Shown piece after piece: positions 49,063 to 57,763 of a stretch of DNA of 64,000 nucleotides. The notes beneath the pieces are model-generated. The model had not been told where the DNA came from, searched no databases, and was given only the letters and a program-made list of their open reading frames with translations. The translations under genes and the position numbers were made by a program. The stretch's first letter is position 1. Each line of letters opens with the position of its first letter. Origin of the DNA: Bifidobacterium canis (GTDB taxonomy: Bacteria > Actinomycetota > Actinomycetes > Actinomycetales > Bifidobacteriaceae); NCBI RefSeq assembly GCF_009727065.1, contig NZ_WNLP01000003.1, forward strand, positions 145,335 to 209,334. Direction: 5' to 3'.

Positions 49063-49272
49063 AAGGGAAAGCGGAGGTAGTCAAAGCGCGCGCGGCGCTC
49101 CTCCCTAAGCGTGAAAAGCAGCGGGCTCGCCAGTTTCGCACGATTTTGTTTGCTTCATTGCTAGAATTGCAAAAGAGTGTGCGATGCGCGAGCATGCCGT
49201 CGCAACGCGAGCGGAACTCTACGTAGAATAGTGCATATTCAAGATGAACATGGCGGGAAAGGGCGGCCAACA

Positions 49273-50970
49273 GTGAGCAGCGAGCAAGGTGCGGCGACCA
49301 AATGGGTGATTCTTGTTGATGGCACGCAGTTAGCGAGCGTAGAGCCCGGCAACAGCGTAGAAATCGGCAGAAAACCACTGCGACCGCTTCCCGACGACGG
49401 TAAGAAGCGCGTGGAGATTCTCGACGATTCACGATCCATCTCCAAACGGCACGCACTGCTCACAGTGGCACGTGACGGTCAGGCTTTTCTGCGTGACCTC
49501 AACTCCACCAACGGCACGTTCCTCGTGCGCACCGGCGACGAACTCGTGCGTCTGCAGAGCGGCGTTGATTTTCCGCTGCAGTCAGATTCAGTGCATGTGC
49601 AGTTCGGTGACGTGCCCGTGGATCTTGCGAAATTCATCGAAGATGACGATTCCACCAAAGACGACACCCCAGTGGTGAACCTGTTCGACTATGCAGTCGA
49701 CGGCTCGGCGAACGAGCCGGAGGTCGCAGACATGTCTGTTGACGATATTCTGAATCTGCGCGCAGGCGAACCGACCGATATTTTCAACGCGCGCAATGTG
49801 CGTGCGCGCGCCACGCAGCTGCACGAGGCCGAACAACAGTCGTTCGTGCCGTTCACGCAGCCGATCAATCCACTGCCTATTCAAGAACTCGATGACGAAG
49901 ACGCTGGTGAAGATACTCCGCGTGACTTGTTCGCAGATGCGAAGAACGTCGCCGAAGGCATAATCGAAGAACCTGCTGCCACACAGCAGCCGTTCGTCAA
50001 GCAACTCTCCGACAAGCCGAAGCACGCGGGCGCTCCGGCCGATCGCCTGATCAGCGTGACCGAACTTGCTTCAGCACGTCCGAAGACGATGCCGCAGGCG
50101 CACAGCAGCATGCCGCGCAATGCGGAGGAAGCTGCCGCGGCATCGATCACGCACACCACTGGAAGCATACCGGTCACTTCGGCATCAGCTGAGTCTGCGG
50201 AAACTGCGGAATCTGCGAACTCAGCGAACTCTGCAAACTCTGCGAACTCCGCCGAGACGAACGCAGCTGCGGAGAGCGAGCGAGCCGAAGCTGCCGTCAA
50301 CGCGACCACCGTTACGGAGATCTCGGTCACCGAACAGCCTGCTGAGCAGCAAGCGCAAACGGAGCAGCCGCAATCCGATGAATCTGCTGCGCAGAATGCG
50401 GAAGCCGAGCATGCTGACGCACAGAATAACGCCGACGCCGAGTCTGCGCAAGCGCCCGCGGAAACCGCGGCGCAGGCCGCGCAAGACATGCTCGAATCGG
50501 TTGACAATGAGCAGAACGCGCAGGCGGCTGCGCAGGCCGAGCAATCCGAGGAATCCGCGAGCGTGAGCGTGGACGAAGATTACTCGCGTTTCCAGCGCGG
50601 CGCCGAAGACGCCGAGCAGTCGGCGTCCGCGAACGATGCCGATGCGAACGTCGCAGATGAGGCGGGGGACTACACCGCCGCGTTCGAACCGGGATCGGTG
50701 TTCGAAAAAGTGGCGAACGGTGAGTTCAATAAGCAGGAGCCGCTCGTTGAAGTCGATGGATTCACTTCGGATGACGCACGCCGCAGCGACGATTTCGCCG
50801 AACAGTTCCAGATGGCACGGCACCCTGAACTGCTGCCGTTCCTGGCGATGAACCCATCGCTGTATGATGACCTCTTCGCTTGGTTGGCGGCGCAAGGCAA
50901 TGCTGATATTGACGAGGCACTGAGTAAAAACGCAGGTTATGAAGACTATCGCAATGCGATGGGAAAGTGA
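49273..50970 (+). CDS. FHA-domain protein with long low-complexity region
   Basis: A 565-residue cytosolic protein. The N-terminal FHA domain (about 5-100) has the phosphothreonine-binding signature: VEIGRKPLRP, SISKRHALLTV and LNSTNGTFLV. Residues about 280-480 are Ala/Glu/Gln/Ser-rich, including SANSANSANSAN-type repeats, likely disordered. A conserved-looking C-terminal part (DFAEQFQMARHPELLPFLAM, YDDLFAWLAAQGNADIDEAL) ends it. I chose GTG 49273; AAAGGG lies about 10 bases before it, and the longer frame upstream has no site. It is translationally close to the next gene. FHA domains read Ser/Thr-kinase phosphorylation; here the partner is probably the helicase-like protein. Confidence 0.85.
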   Translation: MSSEQGAATKWVILVDGTQLASVEPGNSVEIGRKPLRPLPDDGKKRVEILDDSRSISKRHALLTVARDGQAFLRDLNSTNGTFLVRTGDELVRLQSGVDFPLQSDSVHVQFGDVPVDLAKFIEDDDSTKDDTPVVNLFDYAVDGSANEPEVADMSVDDILNLRAGEPTDIFNARNVRARATQLHEAEQQSFVPFTQPINPLPIQELDDEDAGEDTPRDLFADAKNVAEGIIEEPAATQQPFVKQLSDKPKHAGAPADRLISVTELASARPKTMPQAHSSMPRNAEEAAAASITHTTGSIPVTSASAESAETAESANSANSANSANSAETNAAAESERAEAAVNATTVTEISVTEQPAEQQAQTEQPQSDESAAQNAEAEHADAQNNADAESAQAPAETAAQAAQDMLESVDNEQNAQAAAQAEQSEESASVSVDEDYSRFQRGAEDAEQSASANDADANVADEAGDYTAAFEPGSVFEKVANGEFNKQEPLVEVDGFTSDDARRSDDFAEQFQMARHPELLPFLAMNPSLYDDLFAWLAAQGNADIDEALSKNAGYEDYRNAMGK

Positions 50971-50975
50971 GCCCG

Positions 50976-53900
50976 ATGTCTGACAACACGAATGTAAGTA
51001 AAGCAGAGCAGGTCAGCGCTTCCTTGGACCAGCTGCGTCATTGGCGCGACGAATATCGCGCGAGTCTGATGGCCTCGCCGCTGGAAGATGTGAACCAGCT
51101 CAGCGCCAAACTAGACCTGACTCACGCCCACCCATCGGGCATTTCGCAGCTGTTCGCCAGCGGCAGCGCCCCACTGCACTCACTGTTCCGCGATAGTGGC
51201 ATGTTGCGCGCCGCGGCTCGCCGTGCGGAACGCGTGTTCGACGATCAGAGCGCAAAAAAGCGCGTCAGCGGCGTCGCTGAACTCTCCCTCGTGGTCGGCG
51301 TGGCCACGTGGAAGGGCAACAAGATGCCGGTTCTGCTGTATCCGGTGGAAGTGGTGCGAGACGGCACTCCGGTGGAGAACCACACGACCATCACATTCAC
51401 CGGGCATGTGCGCCTGAACTCGGCATTCCTCAACGCAATGCGCGAGAACGGTGTGAGCCTTGACGAGCGCCAGCTGTTCGACGGCTCCAACTACGCCAGC
51501 GGCACGCCCGAGACTGCGGCGGTGTTCGCCGTCATCACGAAGGCCGCCCAGCAGGTGTTCGCCGACTTCTCGATCGAACGTCAGATTATTCTCGGCTGTT
51601 TCGTCGACCCGTCCACTCAGATTCTGCTGGAAAGCAGGCTGATCATCGAGCGCCTCGCCAAAGGGCCGATCAACAACGTCATGCTGAACGCGCTGGCAGG
51701 CTACCCCGAGGCCGCCGCCGAGCTTTCGCAAGTGAAACTTCCTCCATATAGCCCGTTCGACGGCGACCCGCACTCCGAATATGAGGTTGGCGATGTCGAC
51801 AACACGGTGCGATATGCGGCGAATATGGCTGCCGCCGGTCACTCGCTATTCGTTGACGGCACACTTGGCAACGACACCGCTGAACAGGCCGCGGCCATAG
51901 CCTCACGTTGCGTGATGGCTGGCCGCTCGGTGCTGTATGTGCCGTGTGTGACCGCGCAGAAGCGCACGTTCACGATGCTGATGAAGGCCAACGAACTCGG
52001 TGACCAGCTGCTCGACGTGGCAGACCCGAACGCGAATGCGGCCATCGACCACCAGCTCATCAGCGCAGTCGGCTACCAGCAGGGCGTCGCGACTTCACGC
52101 TTCGAACAGTTGGCAGACGAACTCGTGGGTGTGCGCTCACGCCTAACCCGCTATTTGGGCGATCTGCACGGTGTGAACCAGACGTGGGGCGTTTCGGCAT
52201 ATCAGACGATTCAGAACCTCGCCAGCATTTCTGAGCTCGACGCTCACCCGATGACCCGCGTGCGTTTGTCGAAGGAGTGCGCGCTGTCGGTCGGCAAGTC
52301 GCTTGACGATTGGTCGAAGAAACTCGAACGCGCCGGCGAACTCGGCGAATATACGATCGGTCCTGACGACACCGCATGGTTCGGCGCTTCGCTGTATAGC
52401 GAAGAGGAAGCCATCGAAACCTACCAGCGCGTCGTCAACGTGCTGCGTACATTGCTGCCCGCCACACGTGAGCAGGTTGCCACCACCGTCAAGATCTGCG
52501 GCTTCTCCGTGCCGCAAAGCGCACAGGAGTGGGGTCGTCAGGTGAGCGTGCTGAAGAATTTGCGTCGCGTGCTCGACGTGTTCCAGCCGGAGATCTTCGA
52601 GCGCGACATCGATGCGATGATCGAAGCCACCGAAACCAAGCAGGAGCGCAAAGCTCACGATTCACAGATGGGATTCTGGGATCGTCGCCGCCACGTCAAA
52701 GAGGCCAAGAGCATGCTGCGCGTCGGCGCTCAGGTGGAGAACCTGCATGAGGCGCTGATCGTCGTCAAGAAGCAGGCCGAACAATGGCGTCTTTTCGTGC
52801 CGCACGGCGGCTGGCCGATTCTGCCTCCGAAGCTCGATGACATCATCGACACGCAAGAGCAGCTGATGGGCAACCTCACGGCGCTCGACACGGTTCTGGC
52901 CACCACGCCAGCTGGCGCTGATCTCGAAAGCCAAGACTTCAACGATCTCGAAGAACGCTTGAAGGCACTGTTCGACGACCGCAAGGCGCTCGACACGTTG
53001 CCGGAGCGTTGCGTGATCGAACGCGAACTCAGCCGAGCAGGGCTGCTTGAACTCGTTGAAGACCTGCGTGAACGCAAAGTGGACGTCAACGCGGTCAGCA
53101 ACGAGCTCAAGCTCGCCTGGTGGACGACGGTGTTCGACGACATCGTGCATTCCTCCGCGATCATCTCGAACCAAGACGGTTCCGCATTGCAGGCTGCCTC
53201 CGACCGCTTCGTGCAGGTCGACGTGGAGCATGTGAGGTCGATCGGTCCGATGGTGATGCAGGAATCGATGCGTCGCCTGTGCGATCTGCTGTTCTCCCGC
53301 ACTCAGGAAGCGAACATGATGCACACGGCGCTCGCCGGTGCTTCCAACATCTCGTTGAGTCGCATCCATCAGGATCACCCCGAGATTCTGGCTGCCGCCA
53401 AGCCGATCATCATGGCCACCCCAGCTACGTTGGCTGCCGTGACGAACCCGACGCCTATCGCTGACGTGGCGATCATCGACGCCGCCGCGCACCTGCCATC
53501 GGTGTTGCTGCTCAGCATTCTGTGCCGTGCACGCCAAGTGGTTATTCTCGCTCACCACAGCACGGTGACGAGCGAAGGCATTCGCATACTGATGTCGATG
53601 TTGCCGAACATCTCGGTGGAATCTCACCCCACTCGCCGCGATCCACGCGTCAACCTGTTCCTGGAAGAGCAGGGCTATGGCAAGATCAAGGGCGATGTGG
53701 TGCGCGAACCGATGCAGGGTCACATTCGCTTCCACAAGATCGAAGCCGCGGGCGTGCCGCTCATGGCAAGTGGGTTGGTGGAGAGCTCCCAGCAGGAGAT
53801 CGCCGAAGTCGTGCGTCTGATCACGCAACGCGCTCAGACGTTCACATTGGTGCCACCGAGCTATCTGCTCACCGTGGTGTGCCTTACCTCGACGTTCCGC

Positions 53901-54614
53901 ACGCGTCTTGGCGCCGAACTGCGTTCTCTGGCCGCCAAGAGCGAGGCGATGGGGCGCTTCCTGCGTCACGTGCGCATCGTAGACATCGTTGACGTCGCCG
54001 GTGCACGTGCCACCGATGTGATCCTGTCGATGAGCTATGCGAAAACCACGCACGGCAGGCTGCTTCAGCAGTTCGGCGCTCTTGAGAACGATGGTGGCCG
54101 AGGCATGCTGCTCGATGCGTTGGCGCTGTGCGATCATCATCTCGACATCGTGAGCGCTTTCGGAGCCAGCGACCTCGACGACGAACGCCTGCATCAAGAC
54201 GGTCCGAAGATGCTCAAAGTGCTGCTGCAGTGGGCGGAAGACCTCGATGAAGCCATGGTGGTGCGTCCACAGATCGAAGAAACCGACGAAAACGTGTTGT
54301 TCAACGATCTCGCGGCTCGCATTCGCGAACGCGGCTTGAACGTGGCTGTCAACTACGGCTATGACGGCGATCTGAAGCTGCCGATGGTCGTTGGGCTCAA
54401 AGACAAGCCATATGCTTTGGCAGTGTTCACTGATGATGCACAGTTCATGAGCATGCAATCCACGCGCGAACGCCACCGCATTCTCCCGCAGGAGATCGAG
54501 AGCCTCGGATGGTCGGTTATGACCATTTGGAGCGTCGGCGCATTCGTGAACCCCGAAAAGGAAGTCGACCGCGTGGTGGCACGACTCGGCGAAATCTACC
54601 AAGACAAGCGTTAG
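50976..54614 (+). CDS. Helicase-like protein with degenerate ATPase and nuclease motifs
   Basis: A 1,212-residue protein with the plan of DUF4011/SF1-type helicases that end in a Vsr-like nuclease domain. The expected P-loop reads DGTLGNDTAEQ (residues 294-304): Asp300 replaces the Walker A lysine. The Walker B segment ADVAIIDAAAHLPS has Ala836 after Asp835 where Glu is normal. The C-terminus shows the family ending RERHRILPQEIESLGWSVMT then IWSVGAFVNPEKEVDRVV, but the nuclease acidic motif (usually I-E-C-D-G) reads LAVFTDDA. It is thus probably a pseudo-helicase or scaffold. ATG 50976 is 5 bases after the FHA stop, with GGGAAAG upstream; a GTG at 50967 overlaps. Function unknown. Confidence 0.75.
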   Translation: MSDNTNVSKAEQVSASLDQLRHWRDEYRASLMASPLEDVNQLSAKLDLTHAHPSGISQLFASGSAPLHSLFRDSGMLRAAARRAERVFDDQSAKKRVSGVAELSLVVGVATWKGNKMPVLLYPVEVVRDGTPVENHTTITFTGHVRLNSAFLNAMRENGVSLDERQLFDGSNYASGTPETAAVFAVITKAAQQVFADFSIERQIILGCFVDPSTQILLESRLIIERLAKGPINNVMLNALAGYPEAAAELSQVKLPPYSPFDGDPHSEYEVGDVDNTVRYAANMAAAGHSLFVDGTLGNDTAEQAAAIASRCVMAGRSVLYVPCVTAQKRTFTMLMKANELGDQLLDVADPNANAAIDHQLISAVGYQQGVATSRFEQLADELVGVRSRLTRYLGDLHGVNQTWGVSAYQTIQNLASISELDAHPMTRVRLSKECALSVGKSLDDWSKKLERAGELGEYTIGPDDTAWFGASLYSEEEAIETYQRVVNVLRTLLPATREQVATTVKICGFSVPQSAQEWGRQVSVLKNLRRVLDVFQPEIFERDIDAMIEATETKQERKAHDSQMGFWDRRRHVKEAKSMLRVGAQVENLHEALIVVKKQAEQWRLFVPHGGWPILPPKLDDIIDTQEQLMGNLTALDTVLATTPAGADLESQDFNDLEERLKALFDDRKALDTLPERCVIERELSRAGLLELVEDLRERKVDVNAVSNELKLAWWTTVFDDIVHSSAIISNQDGSALQAASDRFVQVDVEHVRSIGPMVMQESMRRLCDLLFSRTQEANMMHTALAGASNISLSRIHQDHPEILAAAKPIIMATPATLAAVTNPTPIADVAIIDAAAHLPSVLLLSILCRARQVVILAHHSTVTSEGIRILMSMLPNISVESHPTRRDPRVNLFLEEQGYGKIKGDVVREPMQGHIRFHKIEAAGVPLMASGLVESSQQEIAEVVRLITQRAQTFTLVPPSYLLTVVCLTSTFRTRLGAELRSLAAKSEAMGRFLRHVRIVDIVDVAGARATDVILSMSYAKTTHGRLLQQFGALENDGGRGMLLDALALCDHHLDIVSAFGASDLDDERLHQDGPKMLKVLLQWAEDLDEAMVVRPQIEETDENVLFNDLAARIRERGLNVAVNYGYDGDLKLPMVVGLKDKPYALAVFTDDAQFMSMQSTRERHRILPQEIESLGWSVMTIWSVGAFVNPEKEVDRVVARLGEIYQDKR

Positions 54615-54615
54615 C

Positions 54616-54840
54616 ATGACCGATTCCAACGATTCTGAACCACGCCCATACAGCGCCACGCGCCGCACCCCACGAGTGCATAAGCGCGTGGTGCATCAGG
54701 GTACGGAACGATTCGACGCCGATGGCGTCAAACTCGATCCGTCAGAGGCCATGACGAGCCAGCAGCGGCAGGCAGACGACGACAAGCGCATTCTCTCCGA
54801 ATTGCCACCCCACTGGGGCGTGTTCGAAGAACGCCAATAA
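54616..54840 (+). CDS. Small hypothetical protein behind the helicase-like gene
   Basis: A 74-residue, highly charged protein (TDSNDSEPRPYSATRRTP, HKRVVHQGTERFDADGVKLD) with a C-terminal ELPPHWGVFEERQ. The ATG lies one base after the previous stop, which supports translation from the same transcript. No known domain is recognised. It probably works with the FHA and helicase-like proteins. Confidence 0.7.
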   Translation: MTDSNDSEPRPYSATRRTPRVHKRVVHQGTERFDADGVKLDPSEAMTSQQRQADDDKRILSELPPHWGVFEERQ

Positions 54841-54933
54841 GCCTCTTACAGCTTCTGTCAGCTTCCGATAGACTCATACGTTCGTTACCGCAACCATGCA
54901 GCCGAAGCAGTATGAGCCAACCGGCTGGCGCGT

Positions 54934-55596
54934 TCACGCGCGCGCCATCGCCGCTATGAGTGCACCTTGCTCCTGAGCTTTCAACACTGCCATCGCTTCA
55001 TCGACGTCGAGTGCCATAGCAGTGAGCGACGCCCCGCTGTCATCGAGTCGTGGTTCAGCCATCACAATTGCCCGTGTGCTGACCACGCACCCATCGGGAG
55101 AGGCTCGCGCCTGCTCAGTGCAAGCGTTCATCGAACGCAACTCCACAACGGTTCCCAACGCAAACGGGTGTTGCCCGGCCGCAAGCCGCACATCGATCAC
55201 CGTTTGCTGTTCGCCAACCTTCGGCGTCGCCTTCACGCTCGAGGCCAGCAGAATATCCCCTTCCTCCAAAGGCATTTGCGTAATCAACCCAATGGCCTTA
55301 TCCGTACTCACGAGCGCATTGTCAAGCGCATCGAACGCCGGTGCCTCAACCACCGCAATGTCACTCACGCCGAGCACAGTGCCCGCGTCAAGCGATCTAT
55401 CGGCAACAACCACAGTCCGTGTGGCGGTGGCGTCGATGATGCATTGCAGTATGCAGAACACCGTTACGGAGGCGAGCAGCGCGATCATGTATCGGCGTAG
55501 CTGCCAGAGCATGCGTCGCGCATGCAGTGACTCGCCTTTCGCGGCGTTCGCGTCATCACCGTCGCGGTGAAGAAATCGCATAAGAAAAGCCATCAT
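54934..55596 (-). CDS. SAF-domain membrane protein (CpaB-like)
   Basis: About 220 residues: a cytosolic N-terminus, one membrane helix (MIALLASVTVFCILQCII) and an extracytoplasmic SAF domain (RTVVVADRSLDAGTVLGVSD, LITQMPLEEGDILLAS). SAF proteins of this kind resemble the pilus assembly protein CpaB, and actinobacteria often carry one beside fmdB and the 5-formyl-THF cyclo-ligase gene. The start is uncertain: ATG 55596 lacks a clear ribosome-binding site, and a TTG at 55644 is the alternative. Confidence 0.75.
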   Translation of the reverse strand: MMAFLMRFLHRDGDDANAAKGESLHARRMLWQLRRYMIALLASVTVFCILQCIIDATATRTVVVADRSLDAGTVLGVSDIAVVEAPAFDALDNALVSTDKAIGLITQMPLEEGDILLASSVKATPKVGEQQTVIDVRLAAGQHPFALGTVVELRSMNACTEQARASPDGCVVSTRAIVMAEPRLDDSGASLTAMALDVDEAMAVLKAQEQGALIAAMARA

Positions 55597-55643
55597 GTTT
55601 CGATGATGGCTTGAGTGGAATCGAGAGTCCAGTCTCACAGGCA

Positions 55644-55695
55644 ATTGTGGTTTGTTGACGAAGTTAATTGATTAACTTCGTCAACAAACCACAAT
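55644..55695. terminator. Perfect 25-bp inverted repeat between fmdB and the SAF gene
   Basis: The arm at 55644-55668 (starting ATTGTGGTTTGTTGACGAAG) is fully complementary to 55671-55695. It lies 5 bases past the fmdB stop. There is no T-run, so it could be a terminator, an mRNA stabiliser or a small inverted-repeat element. Confidence 0.6.
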
Positions 55696-55699
55696 CACA

Positions 55700-55891
55700 T
55701 TATTTAGACGATCCTTTGCTGTCGGTGCGGTAGAATCCGCTGCCTTTGAACGTGATCGGCACGGCGGAATACACCTTATGCACCTGCTTAGCGCCGCACT
55801 TCGGGCAGATCTCAATCGGCTGGTCGGTGAACGACTGCTCTTTGGTAAAGTCGTAACCGCAGTTCTTGCAGCGATAATGGTATGTTGGCAC
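55700..55891 (-). CDS. FmdB-type zinc-ribbon protein
   Basis: A 63-residue protein with two CxxC knuckles (YRCKNCGYDF and ICPKCGAKQ) and the family tail VYSAVPITFKGSGFYRTD. I chose GTG 55891 because AAGGAG lies 7 bases upstream and the family starts PTYHYRC; an ATG six codons earlier (MSKELF) would overlap that site. The mycobacterial homologue in the same gene order is a small redox-sensitive chaperone partner, so a stress role is possible. Confidence 0.9.
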   Translation of the reverse strand: MPTYHYRCKNCGYDFTKEQSFTDQPIEICPKCGAKQVHKVYSAVPITFKGSGFYRTDSKGSSK

Positions 55892-56323
55892 GAAAAGCTC
55901 CTTGCTCAATAAGCCTCTTTACGCATTCATATCTGCCATAATCCTAATACGCCTCCCGACAGAGGTCAGCGTAATGTTCGCCTCAGCGAAACGTGCAGTT
56001 CCCTTTTCTTCGCTGCCCATCTCGCTCCATTCCGGAGAATTATTCTCTGATGTAGAATGCTCTACCCATTACAAACATCCATTCCGGAGAATTATTCTCT
56101 CAGTTAGCCGTCTCTCAATCAGAGAATTATTCTCTCGCGCAGATATTTGTAATGGTTAGCTGCCCTTCAACTGGGAGAATTATTCTCCGGAAGGTATGTT
56201 CGTAATGATTGGCACGCTCTAACTGGGAGAATAATTCTCCAGAATGGATATTCGTGTGAGTTACACGCGCCTCAATCAGAGAATAATTCTCCGGAATGAA
56301 TGTTCGTAATGATGGGGAGGGGG
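55892..56323. other. Repeat-bearing gap between the cyclo-ligase and fmdB genes
   Basis: This 432-base gap between two minus-strand genes holds no supported gene. The six palindromes listed separately occupy 56034-56292, and the fmdB promoter must lie near 55900-56000. Confidence 0.65.
56034..56292. repeat. Array of six GGAGAAT-N-ATTCTCC palindromes on a 52-bp pitch
   Basis: Six 15-bp palindromes start at 56034, 56086, 56121, 56174, 56226 and 56278 (spacings 52, 35, 53, 52, 52). All keep GAGAAT-N-ATTCTC; outer bases vary (GG or AG at one end, CC or CT at the other). Spacers share words such as TTCGTAATGATT and CTCAATC, so it is a tandem repeat of about 52 bp with one shortened unit. The palindromes have the 7-1-7 form of Fur-family sites and resemble the Zur-like box at 47606. 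Confidence 0.85.
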
Positions 56324-56968
56324 TTAGCGGGGACTGCGCAGATCTCGGTATTCGCGCGGCGTGAGCACAGCGCTCATGCGAACGTCGTGCTCTTCGCAGG
56401 GTAGGGGAGCGTCTACAAATTCCCACGGCCAGCACATAGCGGTCAACGTGGCGCGCGGATTCGCGTAGCGCAGCGCGCGATCGTACCACGCGGTGCCGCG
56501 GCCGAGACGCACGCCGTCGAGATTGACGAGCAGCGCCGGCACAATAATCCTCGAACATGCCTCCAATGCTTGCGGAGGCAGCATTTCACCGCGCGGCTCC
56601 GGCGGCATGCCTGCGTGTTCGCCTTGCGGTGTCTGCATGTGCAGAAGATCGTCAAGAGACGCGAGCAGAGTCCATCCCACACTCAAATCCGCGCCGACGT
56701 TCGGCACCAGCACGCGGTAGCCGCAGCCCAGCGCTATAGAAAGCAAAGGAATCGTGCTGACTTCCGTTCCCATCGACACATGGCAGGCGATGCAACTCGA
56801 GTGCGCGTCAAACAATCCGGATTCGCACGCAATCTGCGCGCATTGCTCACCGGCGCGCATACTCATGCTCGCAGTAGTGCTTTTGCGCTTGCGAAATACT
56901 TCGTGCCTGAGCACGCGCTTCGCCTCGGCAACGTGTTGTGCGGTTCCCTCCGAACCCAGTGATCCCAT
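56324..56968 (-). CDS. 5-formyltetrahydrofolate cyclo-ligase
   Basis: A 214-residue enzyme converting 5-formyl-THF to methenyl-THF with ATP. Visible blocks are the N-terminal basic region (AEAKRVLRHEVFRKRKS), CGYRVLVPNVGADLSVGW, and the ATP/folate motif VRLGRGTAWYDRALRYANPR, a variant of the usual LGxGGGYYDR. It ends EEHDVRMSAVLTPREYRDLR. In actinobacteria this gene is regularly next to fmdB and divergent from a GNAT gene, as here. Confidence 0.9.
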   Translation of the reverse strand: MGSLGSEGTAQHVAEAKRVLRHEVFRKRKSTTASMSMRAGEQCAQIACESGLFDAHSSCIACHVSMGTEVSTIPLLSIALGCGYRVLVPNVGADLSVGWTLLASLDDLLHMQTPQGEHAGMPPEPRGEMLPPQALEACSRIIVPALLVNLDGVRLGRGTAWYDRALRYANPRATLTAMCWPWEFVDAPLPCEEHDVRMSAVLTPREYRDLRSPR

Positions 56969-57050
56969 ATCAGCAGTCTATCGAAATACCAGTATTCGAG
57001 AATTGAAATCTCATGTTTTATCTCGGCAGAGAAGTCGCGCACGTGGCACA

Positions 57051-57758
57051 ATGAGCACTATGTCTGTTATGCAAGCCATTCGCCGTCGCCTCAACCGCAG
57101 AACTGGTAACGCATATGAGGCTCCGGTCGTGCTGGAATCTCCCGACGGTGCGCCGCAGCTCACATTGCGAACAATGAATTTCGACGATCAGTATGAGTGG
57201 GATCGCCTGCGCGCAAATAACGAGCGCTGGCTCGCACCGTGGGAATCCGCAGACCCGCAAGGCGGCGAGCCGATGACGTTCCGCGGGTGGATCGCGCGGC
57301 AGCGAGAAGAGGAACGCAAAGGCACGTCGATTATTCTCGTGATGGAACACGGCGGTGAATTGATTGGGCAGATTTCGCTTGGTGCGATTTATGAGGGGCC
57401 GATGCGCACCGGCATCGTGGGCTACTGGGTGGACGAGCGGCACGCAGGCAACGGTTTCACTCCGCTCGCCGTTGCCATGCTCGCAGACTGGGCACTGCTT
57501 GAGCCCGCTGGACCCTTGCTGCACCGCTTGGAAATCGATATTGTGCCGGAAAACGAACGCTCACGCAGAGTAGTGCAAAAAGTTGGCGCAACATTCGAAG
57601 GTGTGCGTAGAAAATACATGTATGTGAGAGGCGAGTGGAGAGACCATGAGTCATACAGTCTGCTTGCTGCTGACGCACCGCACGGTTTTGTCAACCGTCT
57701 TTTTTCGACACGCCAAGTGAAAGTGCACACAACTTGTCATAAGATCTTCTATTCTTAA
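57051..57758 (+). CDS. GNAT N-acetyltransferase, RimJ-like
   Basis: A 235-residue acetyltransferase with RimJ-type blocks: LTLRTMNFDDQYEWDRLRAN, ERWLAPWESADPQGG, LIGQISLGAIYEG, the acetyl-CoA region VGYWVDERHAGNGFTPLAVA and IVPENERSRRVVQKVGATFE. The target is unknown. Start choice is uncertain: ATG 57051 and ATG 57060 both lack a strong ribosome-binding site, and the open frame further up crosses the divergent gene. It lies 5 bases before the SepX-like gene, as in other actinobacteria. Confidence 0.88.
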   Translation: MSTMSVMQAIRRRLNRRTGNAYEAPVVLESPDGAPQLTLRTMNFDDQYEWDRLRANNERWLAPWESADPQGGEPMTFRGWIARQREEERKGTSIILVMEHGGELIGQISLGAIYEGPMRTGIVGYWVDERHAGNGFTPLAVAMLADWALLEPAGPLLHRLEIDIVPENERSRRVVQKVGATFEGVRRKYMYVRGEWRDHESYSLLAADAPHGFVNRLFSTRQVKVHTTCHKIFYS

Positions 57759-57763
57759 GAACT

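Larger units (their letters stand above)
48901..49272. other. Region between rplL and the FHA gene
   Basis: This 372-base gap has the rplL terminator (48947-48982), two copies of the TCGACCAA palindrome (49001-49062) and a G/C-rich stretch before the FHA start. TAGAAT near 49192 and 49225 could be -10 elements. No gene supported. Confidence 0.55.
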
